64,000 nucleotides of DNA from Blasia pusilla (lineage: Eukaryota; Marchantiophyta; Marchantiopsida; Blasiales). Position 1 is the first letter of the stretch; every line of letters begins with the position of its first letter. Both the position numbers and the translations under genes were made by a program. Location of the stretch: contig CM114272.1 of assembly GCA_050084515.1 (NCBI GenBank), positions 31,558,001 to 31,622,000 on the forward strand. The letters run 5' to 3'. The notes under the pieces were generated by a model. It was not told where the DNA came from, searched no databases, and saw only the letters and a list, made by a program, of their open reading frames with translations. This document shows, in pieces, positions 1-11,165 of this stretch.

Positions 1-3000
1 GAGAAAGTGTCTGTGTCTGAGCGTGCAAAGTTCATCCATGCGCTACATGGTGATGAACAGCGCTACATCACCATTCTCAACCCCGAACTTGGCCGCGATT
101 TCTACAAGGAGCTGAAGGCGATCATCAAGCGCCAACGGAAGAGGGATGAAGATCCGCAGGGTCGGATTGGGGAGAAAGTGTCTCTCGATTGCGTGCATCG
201 ATTTGCCTTGTCTTCAATTAGAAAATTTAGGAGAATTCAACTGATGAAAATGAGTCTCGAGGGCACAGAGGCCCAAAAGAGGGCGGCACACCATCCTCCG
301 GGTGTCTCTGATCCAGTGATCTCCCACTGGCTCCGTGAATGGTCATTATGGGACGCGTTGCGGCTTCTCGGGAAGTCCATGCTCGTGGGTCTCCAAGCGG
401 AGCTGAAAATAATAGAGCCAGTTCCGGAGGAAGCAAACCTGGAGAGTGCTAAAGATTTTGAACTTTGGCTTGATAACATGCGGGACAAGCCCATAAAAAA
501 CCCAAGTTTCAGGACGATGTTCAAGGATCGCATCCTCCCTAAGGCAGACCTTGACAAAGAAATAGAGGCGAAAAAAAGGGATTTCGCAAAGAAGAAGCGA
601 GATCTTCAAGAGTAGGGAACCGATGGATCTTGACTAAGAGCTACCCAACGCATGGTGTTTAGATACCTCGTCCATTGTAAGAATGCAAGTACATGGCGAA
701 AAATACCGGCAGCCTACAAATTGTGGGCTTCTCCGCCTAATGGAGAGACATTTTCCATGTACGACATGGAGATGGCTCAAAGCATGTCCGATTGGGAGGT
801 GGAGAATTGCCCGATTTGGCTGGACTTCAACGACGCTGAGGACATAACTGAGAAAGATCTATGATGGAGTGGCCGCAGGTAGGGACGACATCCCCAGTTT
901 TGTGCAGCCTGAAGAATTTTCCGAAGGAGATGCGGAGGAGCAAGCCCTCGAGACACTGGAGTTGGTGTCCAAGGTCGTCACCGCCAAGGACAAATATATA
1001 GCTGGTCTCAAAGCCAAGGCTAGGAGATCGAAGAATTCCGAGGCCGAGTCTTCCCAAAGAGAGGCTGAAGATTCAAGGCGAGAGCCGGAATCGTCCAGGC
1101 GAGCGGGGAGAGAGGGTCGGACCAGGTCCTCCGCAACGAAAACTCCACCAAAGTCTGAGGTCATAGAGACCCGAACAAGCCGACTGCAGGCTCGGAAGAA
1201 GCGGAAGCAAGAGGCGCCAGGGTTGTCCCAGAGAGCAAACCAGGATGTGGAATACACTCCATCATCCTTGGGAAGACATAGAGAAACAACGACCCGGACA
1301 AGCGTCATCCTTCACTGCACGAATCTTCAGGATGAGCTGAAAAGTTTCAGTTCCCAAGCATCGACACCCGCCATCAAAAAATTGACAATGCTGGGACAAA
1401 AGCTTCAACAAAATGGCCACGCTCCCTAGATGGTCCATGGGGAGGTCGAAGAGGTGGCGGTGGATCTTCTTGTTGCTGATTTTCCCTCGGGGGACGAGAA
1501 TCCGTCCGACGGGGTCCCACACTGGAATGTCCCTCTTTCTTATGACCAGATCGCACTCCTATTTTCCTTTGTAGACGCTTATCTCAATGACAAGGGTTGT
1601 TTCTTGGTTTTGAGTGGAGGGAGCAAGGATGAGCTCTTCAACCTCCAGTGCGTCAAGAGCTCCCTGAAGTGGAGGACGGCGCAATTGTGGGTCATCAAGA
1701 ACGAGTACCCACTCCAATCCGCGACGAGTCAAATTCGGGTAAGGGCTCTAAATTTGTATCCAAATTGTCTTTCTCCGACGGGTTGCATCTCTGCATGCAA
1801 CCCGTCAGATTGTTTGAGCTGGGTCTGTTTGCAATCCGTCTGAAAGCGACGGGTTGCAGTTTGAGGGCAAGTCTCCATTGGGTGAATGCAACCCGTCGAA
1901 ACTCGACAGGTTGCAAGTGCTAATGCTTTTGCAATTTTCTGGAATGATGCAATTCGTCTGAAAGCGATGGGTTGCTCTTAGCCAACCATGGGCTGCTTTA
2001 AGCCAGCAACCTGTCGCCTTCCGACAGGTTGCTCACGGACAAAAAAATCACAAGACACTTGTAAAACAACCCGTCGGACTCCGAAAGGTTGCTCCAATGT
2101 TAGGATTATAAAGAAGTTCTCTGGGGTTAAGCGAAGTTCTTTGGGGACGTGTTGCACATTATGTCACCATATTGAGAGTAGACCAGTGGCCAAGTTGCTC
2201 TTTGTTGTTGCTGACATTGTTTCCAACGTGCTTCTTTACAGATGGACCACTCCTATGTTTATTGCTTTGTTCGGCCCGAGCACAACTTCCAGGTGTTTAA
2301 GATCCTGGATCCTGTGGATCCATGCTCCTATGGGTAGAGCTTAGATAGTTTATACAATTCCCCCCCCGGGAATTTTCATGCAAGATGGTACCCCATTACT
2401 TGGAGGAAGGGGAAAGTCGCCAGCCCTGATGCAAACGCTCATCGAGCTCTGCTCAAGGCCGGGTGACTTGGTGTTCGACTTAGTGGGCCTTTCAGGGGCG
2501 TGTATCAGAGGCGCCTAGCAGAGTGGCAGGAACATTCTCTGCCTTGAGGGAAGGCAGCAATTGTTTGACCTTTGCAAGGGGGCAAAGGCAGATTACGACA
2601 AGCTAGTTGGGGCGTACAACTCTCCTCCGAAGCCGAGAGCTCCGGTTCTAGACCCACCATTGGTAGTGACACCATCGTCACTTCCCACGATTCCGAAAAT
2701 CGGGAGGGCAAGGCCGACAGTAATCTTGGAAGAGCTCTCGGACGATGACGAGTGAGTTCAAAGAACTCAAGGACCCAACTTGAGTGCAGCGTTTGGAGTA
2801 GGGATTTATTTGATGACGAGGCAAAAGATTTCATAGAATAGATCAAATGTACAGTTCCGAGCTTCTTTCGGATGTAATAAAGGACAAGATTTTTTTGAAC
2901 GATGATGGTGTTTGTAAAAGTTTGTTGAATATCTTTTTTGGTCTTGTCGAATGTGATCGTCTATGTACTCCGAGGACTTCTATTTTGCAATCCGCCGGAT

Positions 3001-3504
3001 TTCCACGGCTTGCAACTTTTCACTTTTTGACCACTGCACCTTTTTAACCACTTCCAAGCAACCTGTCGGATTCCAACAAGTTGGCTGCATGAGTGATCGG
3101 ACTCTTTCGGACTCTTTAGAGGCCCTCTGGCGGGCTTCTTCACTTTGGCACCTTCCCCTAGTATCGTCAAACAAGGCGTAGGCTTCTTCTCTTCTCTAAG
3201 ACATGTTGGATTTCCATCATGGTATTTCCAAGGACGGAGCACATATTGATACTGGATGGGTGTCATATTGCAGAGCGTACAAGATATACTCCCGAGGAAG
3301 GCGGTGGGACTCAAATCAGGTTACATGGGACCGTTATGGTGTACCTAGGGGGGGCCAAGGCTCTCGGATTCGCCAACATTTTCAATCCCCATCTACAATC
3401 GGCCAGAGGAGCCACTTGTATCCCAGGACATTCCTTTTATACAGGAACCTAGGAGAGTTAGGAGTAGATTTGTAGATGATGAGGCTGAAGAAATCATAGA
3501 CTAG
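1..3504 (+). pseudogene. ParB-methyltransferase-like MULE gene, 3' part (copy 1)
   Basis: Exonic blocks matching copy 2 are: 7-615 (helical linker, GRIGEKVSLD and EAQKRAAHHP conserved); 640-864 (KLWASPP, MSDWEVENCP); 869-1429 (GRDDIP, then a very basic/acidic linker); 1430-1738 (methyltransferase motif-IV-like VDLLVADFPSG at 1460-1492, then a hydrophobic stretch like DNA methylases); 2242-2758 (GDLVFDLVGLSGA, like a motif I of DPFxGxG type, then GRNILCLEG); and 3200-3504 (C-terminus ending DDEAEEIID). The intron at 1739-2241 has a GTAAGG donor and a TTTACAG acceptor. Breaks are stops after 615 and at 1427, a frameshift near 860, TAG at 2516-2518 and a frameshift near 3350. The N-terminal ParB-like part lies left of the window. 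Not functional as it stands. The methyltransferase call rests on motif order and spacing read by eye. Confidence 0.6.
1745..2120. repeat. Palindromic repeats in methyltransferase-gene intron, copy 1
   Basis: Several degenerate copies of the MULE 27-bp palindrome (half-sites GCAACCCGTC and GACGGGTTGC) lie in the intron at 1739-2241, for example at about 1779-1809, 1887-1914, 2007-2033 and 2068-2093. Confidence 0.75.
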
Positions 3505-3885
3505 GTCAAATGTACATTTCCGAGATTCCTTCTGATGTAATAAAGGACGAGATTTTTTCAACCGATAATGGTGTTTGTAAAAGTTTCTGAATATTTTTTT
3601 TGGACTTGTGGATTGTGTTCTTCTAGCTACTCAGAATTACAATTTTGCAACCCGTATGATTTCGACAGGTTGCAACTTTTCACTTTTTGACCACTGCAAC
3701 TTTTTAACCATTTCCAAGCAAGCTGTCGGATTCTGACAGGTTGGCTGCTTGAGTGATCGGACTCTTTCCCTGTGAGACCAACTTCTGACGTATTGTGGCC
3801 GGCTCCTTCACTTTTGGCTTGTTCCCCTAGATTTGTCAAACCAGTTGTAGTCTTCTTTTCTTGTCTAAGATGTGTAGGATTCCTA
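2825..3885 (+). repeat. Tandem duplication, unit about 663 bp, in MULE copy 1
   Basis: The block from about 2825 to 3215 recurs at about 3484-3885. For example, ATGTACAGTTCCGAG at 2847 and ATGTACATTTCCGAG at 3510 are 663 bp apart, and the long matches continue. The duplicated part includes the last few codons of the methyltransferase-like gene and its 3' flank. Copy 2 appears to have one such block (about 26040-26250). Confidence 0.75.
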
Positions 3886-4440
3886 ATACCTGTCGGATTG
3901 CCATTTCGGATTCCCAACCTATTGGATTTTCGTGGGTGCAGGGTGGAATGGAATCACTTCTCAAAATCTTTCCTTTCTTATGGTGAGCTTGCTTGCAAGG
4001 GGTGCAAGCCATCTGATTCCTACGGGTTGCAAGAGTTGCAAACTGTAAAATTCCGACGGGTTGGGAGGGGTACAGCTTCTCGGTTTCTCAGATTTAGGAT
4101 CTGAATGAAGGGACATCAGTTCCTCTTTACTCCAGACAGCTAAGAATCTTTTGGTTCAATTATCATATCACAAAGTTGGTCTTGAGCAGACACCATTCAT
4201 AACCAACAGAAAGTTGGTTATGAGGCAATTCAAGGGAGGCCATGATGCAGGCAACAATCCCTACAAAAAGAGAGGTTGGCATCGTACCGATGCGCATCCG
4301 GGTGGTCCTCCAACAAAAATACCCATGGGCACTGCTTATTGTAGACCAAGACAGGCAATGTTAAGAAACTTAGGCTCACATGGATTTCAAATATGTCAAA
4401 AATTTTTGAAGAGAGGAGGCGGATTTGGCCCCTTTTTTTG
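3886..4440. other. MULE copy 1 3' flank, no gene recognised
   Basis: Matches parts of 25000-25800 in copy 2 in the opposite orientation, for example the segment with CAGTTCCTCTTTACTCC, but is shortened by deletion. Contains one more palindrome relic near 4006-4030. I see no convincing coding exon. Confidence 0.5.
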
Positions 4441-4509
4441 AAGAGAGACTCTCCTCTCTTCCTCTCTTCCTCTCCTCTCTTCCTCTCTCCTTCCAGAATA
4501 CAAGCCCCC
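4441..4509. repeat. Terminal region of MULE copy 1
   Basis: Repeats of CTCTCTTCCTCTC followed by a tip ending CCCCC. The reverse complement matches the left terminus of the element at 24939. Confidence 0.65.
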
Positions 4510-4518
4510 GAGAAATCT
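4510..4518. repeat. Expected 9-bp target-site duplication of MULE copy 1 (one side only)
   Basis: GAGAAATCT follows the element tip directly. By analogy with the 9-bp duplication of copy 2 it should be the target-site duplication. Its partner would be left of the window. Confidence 0.4.
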
Positions 4519-5110
4519 TTAGTCAAAGACAGCGCGGAGCAATTTTTTACAAGGATCAAGAATCTTCAAGATCAAATGGCCTCCGTAGGAATTTCAAAGT
4601 CTAGCAAAGATTTGGCACGTCGGTGCATAAGGATTTTGCCTCCAAGGTATAACAGTTTGGTCACTGCATTTAATACTCAAGTAAGACTTACGCCGCTTAC
4701 TTTTGAATAATTTAGTGTAATGTTGGTAGAAGAGGAAATGCGCTTCAATGCAAGAGAGGGAAGTGATGCAGCATTTACTGCCAACGTACAAAGAAGTAGA
4801 AATCAGGATTAGAGTTCAAATATCAAGAAGAAATTTCCAAAGAAAGCCTTCAAATGCTTTTATTGTGGTAAGCTAGGTCATCTTATCAAAGATTGTAGAA
4901 AGAGAAGTCAGGATGAGAAGAACGGATGTTTAAGACCTAAGAAGGAGTCTAGAAATTCTATAGAACTAGGAGAATATGAAGTAGATGTTTGGCTAGCAAT
5001 CAAAGAGTTTCGCACACAGGCAGAACATTCCACTAAGTCAAAGAGTGAAGATGCATGGGTGCTTGATAGTGAAGCATCTAGGCATATGACCAATCATAAG
5101 GATTGGTATA
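4519..5110 (+). pseudogene. copia gag C-terminus, zinc knuckle and protease
   Basis: The UBN2-type gag segment (QFFTRIKNLQDQM, then PPRYNSLVTAF) is followed by a CX2CX4HX4C zinc knuckle (CFYCGKLGHLIKDC, near 4853-4894) and a protease start at about 5050-5090 in which the usual DSGAS reads DSEAS. The protease catalytic triplet is therefore altered. Stops fall at about 4708 and 4810. In an active element these parts would assemble the particle and cut the polyprotein. Confidence 0.85.
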
Positions 5111-5440
5111 GCTCCTTCTGACCTCTCTCTGAGAGCCCATCGTTGTTACTGTTGGGAATAATGCAAAGTGCCCTGTAGAAGGGAAAGGCACAATTTCTTT
5201 GGTCTCACAAAAAGGAGATAAAAAGAAGTTAATTGATGTACTGTAGTACCAAAGTTGAAGCGAAATTTGATTTTAGTAGCAGTATTATGTGATTGTGACC
5301 TAGAAGTTCGTTTCAAGAAAACTAGAGAAGTCATTGAGAATGCCAATGGGAAAGTAGTGGGTGAAGGTATACGACGTGGAAATATCTATGAGTAGTATGC
5401 TTTCACGACAAGTGTAGGTACAGATCTTAGTAGTTGTAAG

Positions 5441-6364
5441 TTGTGGCATGAAAGATTTGGTCACCTAAGCTTTCCCTTACTAAGTAAGATGCAGAAATCT
5501 GGCATTGTTGTTGATTTACCAACAACTTCTGGAGTGTCGGATACATGTGAAGCTTGTATGATGGGCAAGCAACACCGAAAAACATTTAGACAAGAGTCCA
5601 GCAATAGAGCAAAGGCTCCTCTAGAGCTGATTAATGCTGACCTTTGTGGTAAAATGAGAACAATGGCATTAGGTGGTTCTTCCTACTTTTTAGTTGTCAA
5701 CCATTATAGTAGGAAGATGTGGATGTATTTCCTTCGTGATAAGGCAAGTGCTTTTGGAAAATTTAAAGTATGGCACAAGCTGATTGAGAATGAGACATGA
5801 AAGAAGGTACAGAAGCTTTACACCGATCAAGGAGGAGAATTCTTATCAACAGAATTCAACAAATATTTGGGGGAGCATGGAATCGAGCGACAGTTAAACA
5901 CGACACATACACCACAACAAAATGGAGTTGTTGAGCATCGAAATCGTACAGTGGTGGAGATGGCAAGATGTATGATGAAAGCAAAAGGTTTGACAGAAGG
6001 ATTTTGGGCTGAAGTTGTTAATACTGCCGTTTACATTCTAAATAGAAGTGCTACCAAGTCAGTGCAAGGCACAACTCCTCATCAATCATACTCAGGTAAG
6101 GTACCATCAGTCCAACATTTCAAGACTTTTGGTAGTGAGTGCTTTGTACATATTCTTGAAGCATCCATGACCAAGTTGGAGTCCAAGAGCAGGAAGTGCA
6201 TCTTTATGGGATACAGTGATGAGTCTAAAGCTTATCGCTTATGGAGTCCTAAGGCAAAGAAGATGCTTGTGAGTCGTGATGTGGTGTTCCAGGAACAGCC
6301 TCTTCAAGTGGCGGATATGAGTGTTCCGTCCACATTATTATCCAACGAAGAGATAAACCACTAG
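5441..6364 (+). pseudogene. copia integrase
   Basis: Begins with the GAG-pre-integrase HHCC zinc site (WHERFGHLSF then CEACMMGKQH). The integrase core follows, with a first Asp in INADLCGKM, a second in YTDQGGEF and a Glu in QNGVVEHRNR, the D,D,E triad. A stop at about 5798 splits the core into two reading segments (5441-5800 and 5801-6364). The C-terminal part (KCIFMGYSDESKAYRLWSP) is typical of copia integrase. Confidence 0.9.
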
Positions 6365-6599
6365 AGCATACCACCAATATTTACACCAGATCATCAAGAA
6401 GAAGAATTTGGTGATGATTACAAAGAGCAGCTTGCTCGTCCATTACGGTCGTCATACCCTAAGTGGATAAAGAAGCTCTTGGATGGTAAGGATCCACCAG
6501 CAACTGATGAAGTTGTTACACATCCAAGGAGATCCAAGAGACTAGAGGAGCAAAATAGAGCTTCCGCATATCTCGTCAACATGGCCTTGATGATAGAGG

Positions 6600-7533
6600 T
6601 CTTGAAGGTGGAAGAGCCATTATGCTTGGATGAGGCCCTTGCTCATCCTCAATAGAGAGAGGCCATGCAGATGGAGATGGACGCTATTCAGAGAAATGAA
6701 ACTTGGACTTTGGTTGAGAAGCCAAAGGACAAGATAATACGCACCAAGTGGGTGTACAAGACCAAGTACAAGTCGAACGGTACATTGGATAAATTCAAAG
6801 CGAGATTGGTTGCACAAGGATGCTCACAAATCAAAGGTTTAGACTACTATGAGACTTTTGCTCCTACTGCAAGGATGACAACCATTCAAATTGTTCTAGC
6901 GGTTGCAGGAACAAGACGTTGGCATGTATACCAATACGATATGAAGTCTGCCTTTCTGAACTGAACTCTCAGCAGGAGGTGTATGTAACTCAACCACCAG
7001 GTTTTGAGACACCCAAATCAGAAGAGAAAGTGTGTTTACTTCATCGAGCATTGTATGGGTTGAAGCAAGCCCCAAGGGTATGGTATCAACGAATAGATAC
7101 ATTCTTCCGAGAGAAGGGTCTCATCAAGAGTCCGTCAGAAGAAAATTTGTATGTGTTTTGCGAAGACAGGATGTACATGTTGATAGTCTTGTATGTGGAT
7201 GATCGAATCATCACACGAGACAATAGTAAGAAAATAGAGGAAATGAAGGGAGTGTTGAAATCTGAGTTTGAAATGTCAGATTTAAGTCTTTTGCACTACT
7301 TTATAGGGCTGGAGATTTGGCAACAGTCAGATTCTATTTTTCTCTCTCAAAAAAAGTATGCTAGAGAAATCTTGAAGGCACTTAGGATGACCGAGTGTAA
7401 GGCAGTGGTCTCGCCAATGGAGGTAGAGTTGAAACTCTCGATGGAGGATGTTTCACCATTGGTAGATGAAAAGTTGTACATAAAGCTTGTACGCAGTTTG
7501 ATATTTTTGTGTAACACTAGACTAGACCATTAG
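6600..7533 (+). pseudogene. copia reverse transcriptase
   Basis: Typical RVT_2 start (WTLVEKPKDKIIRTKWVYK, FKARLVAQG), the first catalytic Asp in QYDMKSAFLN, then after a frameshift/stop at 6961-6964 VYVTQPPGFE, LYGLKQAPR and the YVDD box (LYVDDRIITRD, near 7190-7220). The catalytic YVDD is intact but the frame is broken at 6964 and again after 7533. Confidence 0.9.
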
Positions 7534-8106
7534 CTTCGCTGTGGGAGTGTTGAGTAGGTTCTCTCTACTCAGCCTTGTGAGAACCATTGGAAGGCAGGGA
7601 TGCGTGTGTTGAAGTACATCAAAGGCACTATCGAGTACGGCATCACCTATGGAGAAGGGGCGGAAATGACAGCTTTTTGTTATTTGGATTGGGCATGAGA
7701 TTCAAATTCTCGGAGATCAGTTTCGGGTTATTTCTTCTTGGTAGGATCAGGTGTGGTATCATGGGTCACCAAGAAGGAACCTACAGTGGCTCTTTCTTCT
7801 ATCGAGGCAGAGTACAAGACGGCTTGTTATGCTTCTTGTGAAGCAATATGGTTGAGATGGATATTGGAGGACATATGAGAAGCACCAAAAAGTGCTACTG
7901 TAATGTGGTATGACAATCAGAGTTGCATTGCCATAGCACATAATCCAGTGTTTCATGCTCATACGAGGCACATAGAGGTCCAGTATCATTTTGTTCGTGA
8001 ATTGATCGAGAGAGAGGTTTTGAAGTTAATCTTTTGTCCAACAGAGAATAACCGTGCATACCTCTTCACGAAAGCTTTGAGGGAGATCAACTTCATCGAC
8101 ATCTGA
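7534..8106 (+). pseudogene. copia RNase H
   Basis: Broken into frames. The first part (about 7587-7700) aligns with the copia segment after RT in shifted frames. The clearest part is 7903-8106: MWYDNQSCIAIAHNPVFHAH, then TRHIEVQYHFVRE, the usual C-terminus of copia polyproteins. Frameshifts lie near 7680 and 7840. Confidence 0.8.
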
Positions 8107-8164
8107 AGGGTCTTGGCATAGGTCAAAGATAGTAGTCCACATGAGAGTGGATATTGAGGGGGGG

Positions 8165-8470
8165 TGTTGGATTCTCAACATCCACTTCTTTTAGCACCAT
8201 TAATCTCATCGGCCCCCTTGTATGAGGAGAAGCCTAGCTTGATGGTTCCGACTTACACGTCAAAGGAGTCATAGTAATATGACGAAGGTGGTTTATGGAG
8301 TAGCAATACTAGGATTATCCAACCCTATATTGCATCACAGTGCAAAGCACCCTCATGTGTCGCTTATTTCTATTAATAGAAATGAAGAAAATTAGGTTTA
8401 AAACCCTAGTTTCCCGAGTAGTGAAATAGTTGAGAGCCGCAGTTGTAGTGCATTCTTGTATGTCAAGTGA
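8165..8470 (+). repeat. Probable copia 3' LTR (right edge uncertain)
   Basis: Starts TGTTGG directly after a G-rich polypurine tract. The right edge cannot be set because the 5' LTR is outside the window. Confidence 0.5.
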
Positions 8471-8574
8471 TCTCCATATTAGGTTCCATCGAAGCTCTTA
8501 TGTGAGTGCACGGATGGACTAGGCCACTTTGTTTCTCTAAGTTTTGTAAAGATTTGAGTGATTTCGTCACTTTT

Positions 8575-9175
8575 TGTTTTCTCACTTTTTCATCTTGTCC
8601 AACTTTGTCATCTTGAAATGAAATTTGGCCCACATGGTCTCCAAGGTGCATCTAGGAGTCTTGCCAATTTTCATGCAAAATGGAGTTTGGATCCCAAGCT
8701 CAAAATTTGGCAAGTCTTTTTTGGACCCGAACCATCAAACCTTCTATCAAAATAAGTTTTTTTCATTTTTCATCTTATCCAAATTTTCCATCTTGAGCTG
8801 AAATTTGACCCACATGGTCCCCAAGATGCATGTTACACTCTTGCCAAGTTTCAGTGAAAATGAAGTTGTGAGAAAAAGCTCAAAAATTACCAACACTTTT
8901 TTGGACCCGAACCATCAGATCTTCTATCAAAATAAGGTTTTTTCATTTTTCATTTTTCATCTTGTCCAACTTTGTCATCTTGAGCTGAAATTTAGCCAAA
9001 ATGGTCCCCAAGATGCATCTAGCACTCTTGCCAAGTTTCAAAAAAAATGGAGTAGTGAACAAAAGCTCAAAAATTACTAACTCTATTTTGGACCCAAACC
9101 ATGAGACCTTCTATCAAAATAAGGTTTTTTTCATTTTTCATCTTGTCCAACTTCTTCATCTTGAGCTGAGGGTTC
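8575..9175. repeat. Tandem repeat, unit about 184 bp, about 3.3 copies
   Basis: The phrase TTTTTCATCTTGTCCAACTT recurs with small changes at about 8583, 8768, 8955 and 9130, and GATGCAT..CTCTTGCCAA at about 8644, 8825 and 9012. Spacing is 181-187 bp. It adjoins the 3' end of the hAT relic. Confidence 0.85.
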
Positions 9176-10480
9176 ACAATGTTGCCTAACTCTTGCAAGC
9201 AAGTTTCCACATAAGAATTAGCTTCGATGACATTTAGGCCATTCACCCCTGTTGCATAAAGTTTCAGATATTGTTTGAAATCTCTCATGCACTCAGCATT
9301 TGAAGTGACGTCTTGAACGCTATCAAGAAGATTGTAAGGGGCAAGAATATAGCCTATTGCATGTAACTTGTTGTGGATGAGTGTCCACCGCCTAGAAATA
9401 ACATCGACCATCTCTATAGCTCTAGACATTCTGACAAAATAACCGCGATGCCTTCCACCCACACCGGGCCATGGAGTTAGAGGAAAAGAACGAGTCTCTT
9501 CCATTATCTAAAAAATACGGTGATAAATATGCCCAGTCATTGCTTTATGACAATCACACTCTCTCAACACAAATATAGTTGGTTAAGCCGTAGCAAACAA
9601 CTCCTCACCCTCCATCCAAAAATCGTGATTGGCCATAGTAGTCTCAATCTCTCGTACCTTCTCCCTTTGCCTCACATCCCTGCCATTGAAATACTCCCTA
9701 AAATCATCGGTGGCAACCATGGCGTGGTACGCCTCCCTCAATTTTGAGACGCGTCCTAACATGATAAAATCTATCGCAAAGCGTGTATTTTCAGGAAGCA
9801 AAAATTGTCTCTTCATTGGATTGGTTTCCATAAATTTGGCCATCATCCAAGTTCTAGTCTTCACAAATACTACCATCTTACGAGCTTGTGCAAAATCCTA
9901 TCCACCCAAGGCCATTTACCTCACTCTTTGTAGAGTAGATCAAGAGAATATGATACGCATCCACCCCAAAGAATATGAGGGAACTTTGCTTCAATAAGTT
10001 TCCTTGCTGCTCGCTCATTGCTAGCATTATCTATCACAAGTTGCAACACATTCTCTGGACCGATGCGCATGATAGTCCTCTATATGTGTCCAACCATTTC
10101 ACCATTTGGGATTCCCCTTTGGTGTCTATCAACTCAATCATGACCTCACCTTGTGGATAGGAGAATGTTTTTCACTAAAGACTCGCTCCTCACATTGTTC
10201 CAAGAATCCGTTATGATCGTGGCCCCTAGACATAAATTTTCCAATATGCCATCCACCTTTTCCTTCACCTTCCCCATATGTTTCTCAAGTAGGGTGGTGC
10301 ACAACGAATTATAACTAGCACTTGAGTTAACCTTCACCTTTGTTATAGCCCAACATTGCTACTTTGAAAGCATCTTGCCGTACTACGTTGAATGGTATTC
10401 CACATTTGTAGAAACACTTTGCCCACATGTCATTCGCAACTTCTATTCCTTGGATGTTGACAGAATCACTAACCCCACCC
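9176..10480 (-). pseudogene. hAT-superfamily transposase relic (DUF659 type), copy 1
   Basis: Read right to left, pieces run in the order of plant hAT proteins: ANDMWAKCFYKCGIPFNVV (about 10440-10380); GATIITDSWNNVRSESL in 10337-10146, the DUF659 signature with a conserved Asp; VIDNASNERAARKL (about 10050-10000); PENTRFAIDFIMLGRVSKLREAY-like helical part (9876-9583); and PLTPWPGVGGRHRGYF (9504-9180). Frameshifts and stops separate the pieces. The C-terminal dimerisation region is lost, replaced by the 184-bp tandem repeat. A second relic lies at 45110-46245. Confidence 0.8.
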
Positions 10481-11165
10481 AACAATATTTGGAAAATTTG
10501 CAATAATTTACTATGTCAATTTTAGTATATATTGATCTGTAAAATGTATGCAAATTACACCAAATATTTTCTGTGAATGCTCCAATAACAAAACTTGGAA
10601 CACTCACTATAAACAAGAAAGATCAATATGCTAACCTAGATAACCAAAATACCTTTAGTATCAGGGTTATCTAGCGGCAAAACATATTCTCACTTATCAA
10701 GTTCAGCTATCTATGGAGAAAAAAAAACTTCACAGAGAGAGAGAGATATGAAGGAAGGAATGAGATTGCGAGGGTATACAAAAAATGAGCAAGTTTATAT
10801 AGGGGAGGATGGAAGGAAGAGAATGAACCCTTCTAACTCCCCAAATCATATATCCCCATTTACAATTGATTACTAAACCATCTCCATTAATTTTCTTTAA
10901 TAAACCTATTTTATTCTCCTATTAGATTCCTTCTTGACCTATCCTAACTTCTTAACCTAGTTTAAATTTCCAACACACCTATTTTGCAATACAACCACCC
11001 TATTCAGATCTATTTTAATATTATCATTCCTTTCTCCACCACTAGGATCCCAAATTCATCAATTACTCTAATTTCTAACTAACCTATATTCTCCCACAAC
11101 GACCCTATTCCAACCTCTCAAACCGTTGATCACCCAAACCATAATTGTGACAGAATTTTTTTTAA
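10481..11165. other. AT-rich spacer with GA tract
   Basis: No coding signal. A short GA microsatellite lies at about 10734-10748 and many pyrimidine-rich stretches follow. Probably hAT flank or other relic DNA. Confidence 0.4.

Larger units (their letters stand above)
1..4509 (+). mobile_element. MULE copy 1, right part (left part outside window)
   Basis: Collinear with the minus strand of the 13.1-kb element at 24939-38046: the same exons in the same order, the same palindrome-rich introns and the same terminal sequence. The right end is a purine/pyrimidine-skewed segment (4441-4500) followed by a tip ending in CCCCC at 4509. Its reverse complement (GGGGGCTTGTATTCTGG) matches the left tip of copy 2 (GGGGGTTGGTATTCTGG). 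Copia gag sequence begins just after it, so this copy sits inside a copia element. Only the half with the end of the methyltransferase-like gene is in the window. The transposase half should lie to the left. Confidence 0.75.
4519..8470 (+). mobile_element. Ty1/copia retrotransposon, 5' part displaced by MULE
   Basis: Domain order gag, zinc knuckle, protease, integrase, reverse transcriptase, RNase H is the copia order. A purine-rich tract (about 8151-8164) and a sequence starting TGTTGG at 8165 mark the 3' LTR. The 5' LTR and start of gag lie beyond the MULE, left of the window. Several stops and frameshifts make it a relic. Confidence 0.9.

Noticed and set aside
1-4440. Reading the repeated GCAACCCGTC...GACGGGTTGC units as a CRISPR array
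   Set aside because: The units are self-palindromic, degenerate, irregularly spaced, and spread through introns of a plant transposon. There are no cas genes and the genome is eukaryotic.
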